Shown here one piece after another: positions 9,767 through 21,981 of a stretch of DNA of 64,000 bases. Numbering within the stretch: position 1 is the first letter of the stretch; each line of letters begins with the position of its first letter. The notes under the pieces are model-generated. The model did not search any database and was not told the origin of the DNA. It saw only the letters and a list, made by a program, of their open reading frames with translations. The position numbers were made by a program, and so were the translations under genes. The stretch comes from Symbiotaphrina buchneri (taxonomy: Eukaryota > Ascomycota > Symbiotaphrinales > Symbiotaphrinaceae), in contig BCIG01000011.1 in assembly GCA_001599915.1 (NCBI GenBank), positions 434,001 through 498,000 on the forward strand, read 5' to 3'.

Positions 9767-12541
9767 CTATAAGTGTTCATTAGAAGCATCAGTCCAGATG
9801 CTCTTTGCTCTCGCCTCCTCTTCCTGCGCCGCCATCCAGCCGGGAAGCACGCCGCCGTGCTCTTCGGGAGACATAGACAGCCTCGCTGTCGCGGCTGGGC
9901 CTTGCACATTAGAAGCAGCCATCGTATAGCGCTCTTCGCTGTGACCACCTGATGATTCCGAAGAAGCCGCCAACCCGTCGTCCGCAGCCTCTATATGAGG
10001 AAACGGCTCGTTCTCAGGCCAATCTTCATTCATGGGCGATGTCGGTTCCGACTCAGCAGGAGGCGCAGGAACGACGAGGACCTCATCGTCGTCCTGCCTG
10101 CTCAGATCCGAATTTTCGTATTTACGCGCAGGCAAGGGCGGAGCTTTGCCCTGCTCAGTCGGCACTGCGACGCGGCGCGGTGGCAAGACCGGAGGCGGAA
10201 GAGGCTTCCTCTTGGGGACAGGCACCGCTGGTGTCATGGATGATCTGTCCGAAGCAACATGAGAGGATGCACCACCTGTGGACCGTAGCGATCTCGCCTC
10301 ACGGTCCAGCTCTCCTCCGTTATCCTTAAGAGATGCATTGTCGCTGTTTCGATTTAGCACTCCCCAGCCCCATTTCTTCGCAGCAGTAGTTGTGAAGTTC
10401 TTCGATGCTATCGACGCTGCACGCTTTGCATTGCTGATAGGCCCTTGAGCGGACTTAGTCGTGTCTACATTCGCACTTCGTGGGGTGGAAGGCAGGGACT
10501 CGTGGTCCGTGACTTCGAATGACGGCTGGCTGGACATGGCGGTCTCCAAAAAAGCTTCCTCTTTGGAGGATGTTGACGAATAGCTGCCATATCTGTCTAC
10601 AACACTGGTCTCGTACTTCGCAGGTGAGCCAACCGGAGACATGGTCGGGGAAGCCGCTTGCGAACGATTCGAGATTGCAATCATAGCACTCGTAGCATCT
10701 TTCGCCTCTTTCCTTGTCTGTTCCCTGATGGCATCAACAGTTGCTGTATCCATGCTCACGATGGGCGATGAGGCCGAGGCGAAAGACGGAGACCTCATGA
10801 CTTTCGGTTTCTCGGGCGGCTGGCGTATCTCAGCTCCGGATGTAACAGCGATTGAGTCGGACTCCTGAAGCGGTGCCTGAGACTGTATGCTGTGTTTGTC
10901 CGTTTTGCGAGGCGTAAGAGAAGGAGACATCGCCGGTAGGGTGGGCATACTCATGGACTTGTCCTTCTTGGACATCGGCAGCTGCTTGGGAACGTCATTC
11001 GATGCTTCATTCTCCTTCTGTCGTACTTCCTCGACTTTACCCTGTTCTGCAGCCGCAGTGACAGGATCCTCGGCTGCCGGGGTTGTGCTAGCATGGGCCC
11101 TAGCATGGGCCCAGATGCCTCCTCTGACCTTCTGTTGAGATGTATCATAAAAAGGAATGTCGTCCCAATTCGGTAAGACGAGAGTCTCCGCGATGACTTC
11201 CCTGATTCTGCTCTCAATTGCACGGAGGACAACACCGTACGTGATTTGGCGAGAGCTGACGATCGGTTCTATCGACATATCTAACTTCGGCATGGTCTCG
11301 AAAGCGAGCCAGATACGATTGCTGGGTTGCGGCTTACAGCGGGCGAGAAGATGTCCATCAAGCTTTCGAAGCACAACCGCAAGGACAAGATCTACCTCGC
11401 GCGCCTTAAACCTTGACCCGAGTTCTAGACGTGCGGTAGTAGCGATCTGGATGCGGAAACCTCCCGCATAATGGATGTCCGCTTCGACACAACAGTCTCC
11501 GTCGACGTTAAGATCTTTGAGCCTGGGATTCGTGATGTGAGGTGGACCATGGCCCATGTCTATCCTCTGGATGGTGATGTCTGACAGAAAGGCCGGCCTT
11601 TTGACGCGGGCGATTTTCTTGGTAATCTTCTTGCGTACGAGGTCCTTCACTTCTTTGGTCTTATATAAAGCCAAGAATAGTCTCCCCACCAGCGCGTTGA
11701 TCCATCTGGTCTGGAGGTCTTCTTCTGAAGAATGCAGTCGTTGAACAAGCTTTACAATATCCTGGACATCAAAATGCAGCGGACAAGCTCCGCTCTCTGT
11801 GGCGTACTTTCTGCGCTCCTGCGTCTGTAGCATGGCGATGTAGAAATCTTCTTTCTCAGAGCAATTGTCTGAAAAGAAGTAGAAGGGCTTGGGCACCACT
11901 TCGTTCACTCCAAATTGTCCAATATCGACTCTTCTTTTCAAGCAGATCGCATTCCTTTTGATAAAAAGTTCGCCTTCGGGAATATGTCCACCGCCCCCGT
12001 AGATGCTCACCTCGTGGTGTGCAAGGGAGATGACATGCCTAACTTCGACCTGTTCCGAGTCGTCGTAGAGCATCAAGTGGCCGTGGCGTAACACCACGAA
12101 GAAAACATTCCGCGCTTTCTTGGCCCCCCTGCCAGCATCCAGGGTCGGTACCTTATTTCTGTCAAATATGCTCCTGTACATGCTCTGGTAGACACTCGGT
12201 GATTCGCTAGCTATCGTTTCTCCAGCCGGGGTGATGCGTTCCGGCGGTTTCCCGGATGCTCCTGCGGTGTAATCTCGAGACACCGCAAAGTAACCGGCTG
12301 CAACATCTGCTTCTTGGGGTCGGGCACGCTCCGACTTCGGCAGCGGGTCTTGTTCGGGAGTCGTGATGCCTCCATCTGTGGCTGTGCCTGCGAAGAGGTC
12401 TTGACCCAATGGAGTCGGGCTCAGTTCCTTCGCCGGAGGCAGGACAAGGTAGGCGTGCAAAAGCACTAACAGCACAACAAGTGGTATGAAGCTGACGCCG
12501 CCCAGCAGGTACACGAGCAGGAAGCTGGAGAATGAAGCCAT
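9767..12541 (-). CDS. NVJ2/TEX2-like ER contact-site protein with PH and SMP domains
   Basis: A single uninterrupted frame of 924 aa. Residues about 8-33 form a hydrophobic membrane anchor (VYLLGGVSFIPLVVLLVLLH). A PH-like domain follows at about 145-255 (ARNVFFVVLRHGHLMLYDD), then an SMP lipid-transfer domain at about 275-475 (WINALVGRLFLALYKTKEVK, FLSDITIQRIDMGHGPPHI, HYAGGFRIQIATTARLELG). This order (TM, PH, SMP) is that of yeast Nvj2 and animal TEX2, which tether the ER to other membranes and move lipids such as ceramide. The long C-terminal half is Ser/Pro-rich and disordered, with a polyproline stretch (PVPKRKPLPPPVLPPRR) that could bind SH3 domains. Start chosen at the ATG that begins the membrane segment. 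No break or oddity was seen. The lipid cargo is not deducible here. Confidence 0.88.
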   Translation of the reverse strand: MASFSSFLLVYLLGGVSFIPLVVLLVLLHAYLVLPPAKELSPTPLGQDLFAGTATDGGITTPEQDPLPKSERARPQEADVAAGYFAVSRDYTAGASGKPPERITPAGETIASESPSVYQSMYRSIFDRNKVPTLDAGRGAKKARNVFFVVLRHGHLMLYDDSEQVEVRHVISLAHHEVSIYGGGGHIPEGELFIKRNAICLKRRVDIGQFGVNEVVPKPFYFFSDNCSEKEDFYIAMLQTQERRKYATESGACPLHFDVQDIVKLVQRLHSSEEDLQTRWINALVGRLFLALYKTKEVKDLVRKKITKKIARVKRPAFLSDITIQRIDMGHGPPHITNPRLKDLNVDGDCCVEADIHYAGGFRIQIATTARLELGSRFKAREVDLVLAVVLRKLDGHLLARCKPQPSNRIWLAFETMPKLDMSIEPIVSSRQITYGVVLRAIESRIREVIAETLVLPNWDDIPFYDTSQQKVRGGIWAHARAHASTTPAAEDPVTAAAEQGKVEEVRQKENEASNDVPKQLPMSKKDKSMSMPTLPAMSPSLTPRKTDKHSIQSQAPLQESDSIAVTSGAEIRQPPEKPKVMRSPSFASASSPIVSMDTATVDAIREQTRKEAKDATSAMIAISNRSQAASPTMSPVGSPAKYETSVVDRYGSYSSTSSKEEAFLETAMSSQPSFEVTDHESLPSTPRSANVDTTKSAQGPISNAKRAASIASKNFTTTAAKKWGWGVLNRNSDNASLKDNGGELDREARSLRSTGGASSHVASDRSSMTPAVPVPKRKPLPPPVLPPRRVAVPTEQGKAPPLPARKYENSDLSRQDDDEVLVVPAPPAESEPTSPMNEDWPENEPFPHIEAADDGLAASSESSGGHSEERYTMAASNVQGPAATARLSMSPEEHGGVLPGWMAAQEEEARAKSIWTDASNEHL

Positions 12542-13348
12542 GCTGGTCGAAGCAGCATTTTAGAAGGGGGAAGCCTCTCCTAGTGAGAGAGGGATGTAAG
12601 CGCCAGGTACCGGTATCTTGGAGGGCTGATAACAGGCGGGCGGTCCAGCTGTGTGTAATGTAAGTGAGGTTTGTTGCAGCTCCTTCGTACACCGAGTGAG
12701 TGGAGCAGGAGTAGACAGATGGAGACCCGGTGGATTCAGCGGCGGTGAATTGAAATGGCAGGGAAGGAGAGCTCAAGGCAGTCCAGATCAGATAAATCCC
12801 AGTAAGGGCTCACCTTAAGATACCATAATTCGCAAGGACACCTCGAGCAGTCCTCCTGTTTCGGCCGGGTTGGAGCTGCTAGGTAAGGTAGGCAAGGTAG
12901 CGAGCTAGGTAACTGGAAGGTGGAGAAGTGCTTTGCCTCGTAGGTGGTGCTGCTGTGGTGGAGAAGGTCTGACTAAGATAACTAAAGAGCAACTATAGGT
13001 ACTGTACCTATCAATACGGTGCTCCAGGTAAGGTATCTGGGGTACCAGCAATGCGGAGAATCTCAAGACTGCCTCGTAAGGAGACCACATCAAGGTTTCC
13101 ACGTCCCACACCCCCTTAGTGATCCAATGACATGCAGAGGTCACAATAATAAAGTGCATCCCGGCACTTGCGGATCATACAATCCACCTTCGGTACCTAA
13201 GCGTCTATAGATGCCTTGGAATTTATCTTGGGCTTGCCCTACGCCGTCGCTATGTTGCTGCCAGAGAAGCAACCTCCCTGCGCCAAACACCTGCGCCAAA
13301 GACGACATTCCATATCCAATACAACCCCGCCCCAGGTGCGCCCTGCAG
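12542..13348. repeat. Spacer with dispersed AAGGT/GGTACC motifs
   Basis: Gene-free spacer between the NVJ2-like gene and REV3. From about 12880 to 13060 it is studded with AGGTAAGGTAGGCAAGGTAG-like and GGTACC motifs, the same family as the denser array near 57 kb. The right part (13200-13330) has open frames on both strands but only by chance overlap; nothing is recognisable. Confidence 0.55.
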
Positions 13349-16300
13349 TCACTCAGTGTAGATATTCTCACCCATCTGTCCAAGGCCTTCCAACATAGGC
13401 TCGGTTTGAGCCCGAATACTTCGTAGTCGAGTGTGTTGTCGCGTCCTGCTATAGAACACGGGGCAGTCTTTGCTATCGCATCTGACATCGTCCCCCCAAG
13501 CCAGGCCGGCACAAGACCGGCACACTTTTTCAAGCTCAATGGCCTTCCTCTCCATCTTCGACAGGCGCCCGCGCATGGCCAGGTATGACGTGTCAGGTTG
13601 CGCCGCACATCTCTCACATATCGGTAATTCAGCGCCCTCCAACCTCCGGCGGCAGACAAGGCAGGAGGAGGATTTCATATAAGACTCCAAGGTCTTCTTG
13701 ACGTAAGCATCGTCTCCTCCAAGATACAGAGATTGGCCTTCAACACGGCGTATGCGTTGATACTTTGGCATTTCGTCATACCACTGCCGAACGTTGGCGC
13801 CAACCAGATTAAAGATGCGCTCCAACGGCGGTATTATGTTCTTGGATATGTAGTATTCGGCATCCAGTTCATGGGACCTAAAAACTCGTCAGGAAGAGAA
13901 CTTGTACGAATAATGAAGAGATCGCCTCACTCGCTCTGTAGTAAAGTCTCAGGAGGCACACAGCGATCAATAAGCCTCGCACCCGGTGCACCTGTGATGA
14001 CCACGTAAGGTACGCGTTCGCCATACTGAGGCTCCGCTCGTGGATCTTCCAACATCTTCTTCGTACTTATTAGAGCCCCGGGAGGGGGAGGACCCCTGTC
14101 ACTGTATGTCCCCAGTTTAACTTCTTTGGCGAAGCAGAAGTCCTGAACTGAAACTTTCCCTTGCATAATCTTGCGGCATTGAGCCTGGAAGTACCTTTTC
14201 ACCTGACTTAGGTCGGCCGTTCGGAAGAGGATTTTGAGCGCTTTCTCTTCGATCTTCTGCTCAGCGGGAGTACCGTCGCGCCGCACTGTCTCGATGCCTT
14301 TAGCATCGAACTCGGGCTCTGTCTGGCTTTCACTTTCGTATTTGAAACCCACGTATCTTTTTTTAGCCAATAAGACGCAAGGTAAGTACACCTTCTCAAA
14401 TTTCAGCTTGACAGGCCGAGGATTAATATTAGTAACGGCCTTTGCGATCTCATTACCAATAGCGAATGCTTCATGCTTCGTCCGACCTTTCAAGCAGACG
14501 AACAGGCTGTCCGTGTCACCATAGACAACCTCTGCTCCCCATCGGCTTACCGAATGGATAAGAGCAATGGCTTTCTCAAGAGTCTCTCGTCCCGTCTGAA
14601 CGATACTATCTGCGATCTCTGAACAGGGCATTCTGCCAGAGAAAGATGCCGAGGTGTATCCGTAAGTGACGTTTGCAATAAGCTTCAAAGCCAGCTGTCT
14701 GTTGTTTAGTAATTGCTGCAAGATTCTATCATGTCTATCTTCCTTCATTCCACTCTTGACCATTATGCGCGTTTCCAGGATCTCACTGAGCATCTTCGCT
14801 AACAATGACTTGCGAATCTCCGGCTTCACATACATCATCCCGTTGGGAGCTATGTTGAGATGGTCTTTTAGAAGCTCCAGCAGCCTTGGCGTTCTTTTAT
14901 AATCCGTGAACCCCATCTTGTTCTGGCCCCGCCAGTCGGAGACGCGACCTAAGCACGTCGAGTAACAATAATTGTAGGCAATCATAATGCTGGGATAGAG
15001 CGACTGGAAATCCAGCACTAGTACAGGGCTGGTGTAGAAAGCACTTTGAGGCTCCATGACAAGGGGCAAGCACTCCAGAGCATTCTGCTGACCGACTTGC
15101 TTCCGACTCGGTGATACCAATAAGAAGTTTTCGGGTTTAGCTATACGGAACATCAATGATTCGACCTTGAACTGGGACCCACGAGAGAACACTGAGAAAA
15201 AGTCTACCCCCAAAAGGCGCGCTTGTTCGCTCGTCCTAGGAATAAGTTCATTGTGCTCCAGGATCTCGAGGTCAATCTGTACCCTCGATAGGTAGTAATC
15301 TATGACCTTTGCGAGGTCCCTTGGTTTATCGCTGTTATACCACTGAGTTAAGTCGGCGTGTGTATAGTGCGGTATCCGTCGATGGAGCAAATGGAAAACA
15401 ACATTTTCCATCGTGTACTGCAGCAGGTTAAGTTCACTCCGCATTGCACGCCAGATATTGATCATATGTCTGCCTGTCACGCGGATTGTCGAGGTGTGAG
15501 TGAAGCCCCAACGATCAGCCTCCTTTCCAAATCGGCCATGTGATTGTGATTTCATACGGGAGAACTCGTCACAGAGGTTGAAATCGTACTTGTATCTGGC
15601 TCTCTCTATCAGATAGCCCCAGGAACTGCCATGTACCTCGTACCCAGTCAAGATGTCGGGATCAAAGATGCGGACGATATCGATCATTCTGTTAATGAGG
15701 TCCAATTCTGTATTTTCCACCTCAACATGTACTGAAGCTTGGCGTGAGATCTTGCGTGCTAGTCCGTCGTCTTCCGACAAGGCCAGCACACCAACATAGG
15801 TTCCTTCAGTCCCACCGTTACTCTCTAGAGCTTCATCGTCCGACTGTATACACCAGAAGATGGAGGCTATTTCATTCTTCTCGGGATTTGGCATCAGATT
15901 ACCTTGCGTATTGACATGCACTTCCAAGCTCATTGTGCTCATATATTGAACTTCATGTTGGACGCTGGTGTTCTTCCTTTTTTGAGAAAACTTGAAGCCG
16001 TGTTTGTTTCTTTGTGTTGGCCCATCAATCTGAGATAGGTGACTACGGCCCTGCATGCCCGATTGTGCCTGCTTGTCTGGCCTGGGATGGTATTCAATGT
16101 GCTGATCGTGTTGCTCGTTGGTGGTTTGTTCGAGCCATCGTTCCACTAGGGCTCTGGTCGGAGGATCCTCTCCGATCTCCCAGTGGCGAAGCTGGCAGTT
16201 TCTCTTCCGTTTGCGGGAGGAGTGATCGTCCTTGACCTTGTCCCGCGCGGTTGTTTGCCTGATTCCATATGCAGCAGCGGAATTGCCGGTAGCATCAAAG

Positions 16301-18618
16301 TCGGGTAGGTAAGGGACACTGTTGCTTTCCAACTTGAACTCTTTGCCGGCATATTCCCTAGCACGCTCAGGTACATCCCTCTCATCACTGTAGTATGGCT
16401 CCTGATAGATAACAGAAGGTAGTCCTAATGATGGAAGAGTGGCGGACACATAGCTCGATTGTGGTGGACTTGTTGCCAGAAAGAACAAGCTCGTGTGCTG
16501 AGAAATGCCAAAGGTTTCATGCAATCGGGCAGCGAGCTTTGGCCACTTTCCTGGAACAGTGTCGTGACCACACGGGTCAGTCTGGGGGATTCCTTTACTT
16601 TTCTCACCAGTAGATGCCTTAATGCTTCGACTTTTCCCATCTGCATCGTTCGATGAGGAAGGGGTCTTCTGGCTCAACCTGAATATTGTCTCTGGACTGT
16701 TAGGGTTCTTCACGACAGTAAATGCCCGTGTCCGGGTTGGCGTTGCTGCATTCGCCTTGAGGGATTGTTGTGAAAGATTCTGCCCAATAAGATGCGGACT
16801 GCTCGGTAAGGTAGAACGAGATTGATCTAATTCTGAATCATGATGCGATTGGCGCGGCGATAGGGAATCGGATGGCGCGCTGTCCACGTTGTAACCAAAG
16901 TGGTCGCGAGTCTTTTCCGTTGCGTGATGTGACTGGCCATCAGTCCGCCCGTCGCGGATAAGCTTCAATTTCTTCTGCATAGCCCCAATATTCTCATCCT
17001 CGCTCAAACTGCGCTTTTCAGTCGCCCTTGTCGCAGTAAGATCGCTTGCGAAGGCTTCTGGGACTTCGAAATCATCTTCCGGGTCTTGTATATTGTTCTC
17101 TACAACTCTCACCCCATTCTGTGGTAAGTCCTCGGACTTGATCGACCGAATCGACGTTGGCAAATCCAGCAGGACGCGAGATTCAGCATTACCCTCCATG
17201 CCGTTGGGGCGGCGTTCATCGTGGTATTGGCCGTTGACTGTAGTATCATCCGTGTTCCTTTGTACTGGGTCATTTTCCTTTCTTTCCTCCGGGTGATGCA
17301 TCTCCGGCAGTATCTCATCCTCATTAAAGGGTAAGTCGACCTCTTCAAAAATGTGAATCCTGGATTCATCGACTTCCACTTCATCCGGGTACGGTATTTG
17401 ATTGTCGAAGTTAGGCGGCAAGGCCGAGTTTGCTGCACGCAGAGTCTCCGGGAACAGGTCTGCGACACTTTCAACTGTGGTTTTTACATTGTCTGCATGT
17501 GGTGCCTCATCTAACAGCGACTCGAAAGATATGGGTTCCGCGTTCTCTCTAGCCTTCTCTTGTCTGATGAGGACCTCTATTCGATCAGTGTACTCCCTCT
17601 CATGTACCCAGCCGCCTTTCTGAGAGCTTCTAGGCTCCGCAGACATGGAAACCATGACTTCTGGCGGAAATGGGCTACTTCCAGAATCTGGATCTGCCAG
17701 TTTTGCTTTGCGTCTTCGTGTTTCATCTCTCCAAAGGCCTGCCATACTGTACACTAACTTCTCGTCGGGCGAAGTAGGATTGTACCGTTCCATAAAATTA
17801 TGATGTATAGGCCGAGGTTTAATGGCATGACGATTGAGAATATCTTGGACGCAAATGTCAACTTCAATCGAGCAGTGACTCTGTTTTGGGAATCTGGATT
17901 CGTCTGATACCGAGGACTCTGGAATGGACCGGTCATGCCACAGGTGCATTGTACTGTCCATGCTGTCAAAAGAAGGGACAGGTCCTCTGAATTTCAGTCT
18001 GTCACAGTCTATATAGCCGCAGCCGTAAAGGTTATAATCGCACATCCACTGCAATAAGTACTGAAGGTGGCTTTCGTATGGCTGGAAGACGTGTTTCATG
18101 ATTGTTCCTTGACGAAGGAGGTCGGCTAAACGAGTCATGTGAAGGGGATTGTAGATGTAGATCTTCAGAAAGAATCTGTAGCCCACATGGTACCCATAGA
18201 ACGGTACACCCTTGACCAGAGTAATGTGAGCGACAAATGAAGTCTTTCCCTCGTATATGTTGCGCCGGTAAGTTACAGCCATTGCATGGTCGATGGAGAG
18301 GCGGAGGCGATGAATGTACGCATCGACTGGCAAGCACAGAGTCAGCTGCAGGTCAGGTTCACAAATAGATGAGGACCAATCACCATCTTGCTGAGCCAGA
18401 CTTCCATCGTACTCAATGTATAAGTAGGGAAAAGCGCCATGGATGTGGGCACAGACTTTCTGCCCCGTCTCCGTGGCGCTGAAGACCCGTATGACTGGGA
18501 CTTTGGGCGCATTCTTCTCGGATGTCGAGCCATATATTAGATTAAGTTGAGGGTCGAATTCAGAAGCAACAGCCTGGTAGTGGTCGACACAGTTCAAACG
18601 GACGCGGAAGAGTTCCAT
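13349..18618 (-). CDS. REV3: DNA polymerase zeta catalytic subunit Rev3
   Basis: Translesion B-family DNA polymerase that extends from lesions and mismatches. Two exons, 18618-13931 and 13877-13349, with a 53-bp intron (GTGAGG...TTTTTAG), giving about 1,738 aa. The N-terminus (MELFRVRLNCVDHYQA) and a YRRNIYEGKTSFVAH segment are typical of the Rev3/Pol delta fold. A long low-conservation insert follows (about 270-900). The exonuclease-like domain lies near 940-1100 (DPDILTGYEVHGSSWGYL). Palm motif A (DFQSLYPSIMIAYNY, about 1200), motif B (NVTYGYTSASFSGRMPC, about 1315) and motif C (YGDTDSLF, about 1365) are all intact, so catalysis is expected. Exon 2 encodes two C-terminal Cys clusters, CxxC...CxxC (from CLVCRRRL) and CRSC...CDSKDC, the second being the presumed 4Fe-4S and accessory-subunit site. 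It reads divergently from SLU7. Confidence 0.97.
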
Positions 18619-19245
18619 CTAATTAAATTCCAGGGATGGTAGAGCAATAGCAGATAGCCACAAGCCGACGGCATACTGAAGCCCTAGGGTCTAGAGCATT
18701 GAAGCAAAACGCAAAGGAGATGGGGAGAGCGAGTTCCCGCGCACACCGAGTGATTCGATATGATGCTGGTCCTAGGGTGGCCGGCAGGAGGTGGACGGTG
18801 GACTAGCATCGAGCCAGCCACTTGATGCTTGATGCTTCACGTATTACTTCAGGACCTTTGAAGTGATAAGGTAAACAGAGGACCTTCGGTACATAGCTCG
18901 CAGCCTTGGCCAGACGCTGACATCAAGAGATGACGCTAAGATAAGATCCGTTAATACCTCTTCGTATTTCGTTCCGTAAGGTAAGGTAAGGTAACGTTCC
19001 GTGGAAACCACCCATCATCTCTCTCGTCGCACTCGCTTGCGCCTACCACTGTAGGGTTAGGTAGAGTAAGGTGAAGCTTCACTTCCGGCGAGTCTGTATG
19101 AACCTGGCCTGGGTATACGGCGGTATAGGAAGGAAAGAGAGTATACGAATGGTTACTGTTGACTGATTGACAGCCTTCTCCGCCGCCAACGACAGAGTAC
19201 CTAGTCGGAGCCTGCTTTTTGGACAAGGCATCTCAGCACTCAGTT
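18619..19245. promoter_or_regulatory. Divergent promoter region of REV3 and SLU7
   Basis: The two genes point away from each other, so this 627-bp spacer must hold both promoters. No clear TATA box was seen. Around 18975-19075 there are repeated GTAAGGTAAGGTAAGG and GGGTTAGGTAGAGTAAGG motifs of the dispersed AAGGT family. Assignment as a promoter is by position only. Confidence 0.5.
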
Positions 19246-20682
19246 ATGCCACCCAAGCCTGGCGACGTCTCCGCCGCCTCCAAGGAGCGCAACGAATACA
19301 TTCCGACCTTCATCTCCAAGAAACCCTTCTACGTAGACGATGACTCCTCTACAACCGACTATCTCGAGCATCAGCGGCTCCAGAAGTCTGCAGCAGACTC
19401 CGCCAAATGGTACGACCGTGGCAAGAGGCGTGGGCCGGCGGCTACAAAGTTCCGCAAAGGTGCATGTGGAAATTGTGGCGCGATGACACATAAGACCAAA
19501 GAGTGCCTCAGCCGTCCAAGAAAGTTAGGAGCTAAGTGGACTGGAAAGGATATAGAAGCGGATGAAATTGTCCAGGACGTTGAGCTTGGTTGGGATGCCA
19601 AACGAGATCGGTGGAACGGCTATGATACGTCCGAGTATAGGTCGGTCGTAGAGGAATTCGAACACTTGGAGGATCTGAAGCGGCGAGCCAGAGGTGAGAG
19701 AGCAAAGGACGGAAGACAGATTGAAGATGGCGAAGACGGGGATGTGGGAGAGGAAGGTGCAAGGTATGCGGAAGAGACCGATATGGGAAGACAGCAGAGC
19801 ACTGCCACGAGGAATTTGCGAATTCGAGAGGACACAGCAAAATATCTACTCAATCTGGACCTTGACTCGGCGAAATATGACCCCAAGACCAGATCAATGG
19901 TGGACTCAGGTGCTACTGCGGATCAGGCGGCCGCCTTGGTCGCGGAAGAAGGTTTCATGCGTGCCTCTGGTGATGCGGCAGAATTTGAAAGGGCTCAGAA
20001 GCTCGCCTGGGAAAGCCAAGAGAGAGGAGACAGAGCCAAGATACATCTTCAAGCCAATCCAACATCGGGCGAGTATCTACGGAAGAAAGAGATGGCCGAA
20101 GCCGAGGCAAAGCGTGAGGCGCAAAGAAAGGCTCTACTCGAGAAGTACGGTGGAGAACAGCACTTGAAGCCGGCCATCTTGCGGGACGCGGCTGTGGTCG
20201 AGTCCGAGCGATATGTGGAATACGATGCTTCTGGTGCGATCAAAGGTGCACCCAAGACTGTCAGCAGATCAAAGTATGCTGAAGATGTCTTGATTAACAA
20301 TCATACCGCCGTTTGGGGAAGTTGGTGGAAGAACTTCCAGTGGGGCTATGCTTGTTGTCATTCAACAGTCAAGAATAGTTATTGCACGGGGGAGGAAGGC
20401 AAAGCTGCTTTCGATGAGGCCAGCTCTATGCGGACGGGCGAGGTTCTGCTAGAGGCACCTTTGAAAAATCAACATACTGCCGAGGAGCCTGTTACCGAGG
20501 CACGTACTGTCGCAACTTCAGATAAGACTGAAATTTCAAAGGAGATACCCGGCAAGAAGAGGACGCTTGAAGAGATGAAGGGGAATGTAAGTGAAGAGGA
20601 TTTGGAGGAGTACCGAAAAAGGCGTACAATGGCTGAAGACCCTATGGCAGCATTTCTGGGAAAGGACGAGATCGCGATCTGA
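19246..20682 (+). CDS. SLU7: Pre-mRNA splicing factor Slu7
   Basis: Second-step splicing factor that helps choose the 3' splice site in the spliceosome. One intronless frame of 478 aa from ATG 19246 ([20 protein letters not shown]); a longer frame upstream has no ATG. A CCHC zinc knuckle lies at about residues 74-87 ([14 protein letters not shown]). The conserved stretches around it are present ([43 protein letters not shown]), as are the later signatures [27 protein letters not shown] and the C-terminal [20 protein letters not shown]. The length is somewhat shorter than many family members but no block is missing. It converges on RPS9. Confidence 0.96.
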   Translation: MPPKPGDVSAASKERNEYIPTFISKKPFYVDDDSSTTDYLEHQRLQKSAADSAKWYDRGKRRGPAATKFRKGACGNCGAMTHKTKECLSRPRKLGAKWTGKDIEADEIVQDVELGWDAKRDRWNGYDTSEYRSVVEEFEHLEDLKRRARGERAKDGRQIEDGEDGDVGEEGARYAEETDMGRQQSTATRNLRIREDTAKYLLNLDLDSAKYDPKTRSMVDSGATADQAAALVAEEGFMRASGDAAEFERAQKLAWESQERGDRAKIHLQANPTSGEYLRKKEMAEAEAKREAQRKALLEKYGGEQHLKPAILRDAAVVESERYVEYDASGAIKGAPKTVSRSKYAEDVLINNHTAVWGSWWKNFQWGYACCHSTVKNSYCTGEEGKAAFDEASSMRTGEVLLEAPLKNQHTAEEPVTEARTVATSDKTEISKEIPGKKRTLEEMKGNVSEEDLEEYRKRRTMAEDPMAAFLGKDEIAI

Positions 20683-20900
20683 GGTCGCCCATCCATGGCT
20701 CGGAGTTAGGCGCTGATATTATTACAAGTCTGTTGGTTTCACGGCGGCAGGCAGAAATTACACAGCGGTTTGGAAACATAGGACCATGTAATCGAGAAAC
20801 CTTGATTGAGACACAGACTCCTCCTAGCTGCTTCGATCCCATCCGGAGAGAACCGTGACATGCATTTTGCGAGCTTATTGCCGTAAATGAAGCAAGTAAT

Positions 20901-21730
20901 CTACTCCTCTTCCTCTTCACCGTCCTCGCCCTCGTCCTTCTTCTCCGCAGCTCTAGCCTTCTTTCTCCTCACACGCCCTGGACGCCCGCCGCCAAATGGC
21001 GAAGTAAGAGCGAAGTCGATGTGCTTTTGGGAGTCGAGGCGGACAACGAAGGATGGGACATTGACGATTTGCTTCCCAACACTATAGTCGACAGTATCAG
21101 CAAAAGTAGCATAACAATCAAATAATATTGAAACTTACCGGATGTGTCTCTGCTTGATGAGAACACGAGCGTGATGGATACTCTTGGCCAAACCGAGCTT
21201 GTAGACACAAGTCTGTAGACGGCGCTCCAAGAAGTCCTCGACCTTCAAAGCCAACACGTAATCGAGCTTCATGCGAGATTCATCGAGCACGCCGACACGG
21301 ACAAGACGGCGAATCAGGGCATTGCCTTCGAATAGACGCTTGGGGTCATTCTCGTCCAGGGTCAGAAGTTGACTATATGATTCAATTAGCCTAGCCGGGC
21401 GCACACGCGACAGTTGAGATATCCATACCGGGCCGCACGACGAATCTTCGACAGGGTGAGCTGCACGCGCCACACTTCACGCTTATTGCGCAGACCGTAC
21501 TCGCCCACGATCTTCAACTCGGAGTCACTGCGGCCGATAGTTAGTACATAGGACAAACGACATAAGCGGAGCGAGCTCCTGCTCAGTGGCCGGGAGTAAC
21601 TGACAGACGAGCCGACTCGAAAGCTATGGGCAGCCGATTAGCTAGAGCAATGAAGATTTGTTCGCAGGGACAATGATAACTTACGCCGACGAGGGACCTT
21701 ATAGGTCTTGCTGTAAGACCTGGGCGCCAT
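20901..21730 (-). CDS. RPS9: 40S ribosomal protein S9 (uS4 family)
   Basis: Component of the small ribosomal subunit, needed for decoding accuracy. Starts at the ATG complementary to 21728-21730 ([15 protein letters not shown]) and ends with an acidic tail ([10 protein letters not shown]). The S4 domain is clear ([60 protein letters not shown]). It is intron-rich: after the first coding exon comes a 19-nt microexon (21605-21623, encoding part of PFESARL), then exons joined at DSELK, at AARQLLTLDE and at HIRVGKQ. All junctions keep the frame. It is divergent from RPL21 across 251 bp and convergent with SLU7. Confidence 0.97.
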
Positions 21731-21981
21731 GATTGCGATGGGCTCCTGCAATCAAGTGTCGTGAAGGTGTGGTTGAGGCTATCTCAAATGTTCGCGGGAA
21801 CGAAACGAGATGGTGGAACAAGTGGCTGCCAAGACTCGCTTAGCGACCGAGACTGCTTCGCGAAATTAGGGCAAGCAGCCCACAGACCTGCCAGGCCCTT
21901 TCGCCAACTTCCTGCAGAATCATCACCAAACGGCGCAAGAGTCGACAACCACCAAAACATCGTCAACTCTCCACTGTCGCC
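21731..21981. promoter_or_regulatory. Shared bidirectional promoter of RPS9 and RPL21
   Basis: Two ribosomal protein genes start back to back with 251 bp between their start codons, which suggests joint control of the pair. No canonical TATA box was recognised. The inference rests on geometry; binding sites for ribosomal-protein regulators were not identified. Confidence 0.6.

Noticed and set aside
13141-13659. 172-codon minus-strand frame overlapping the REV3 C-terminus
   Set aside because: Shadow of the REV3 zinc-cluster exon in another frame.
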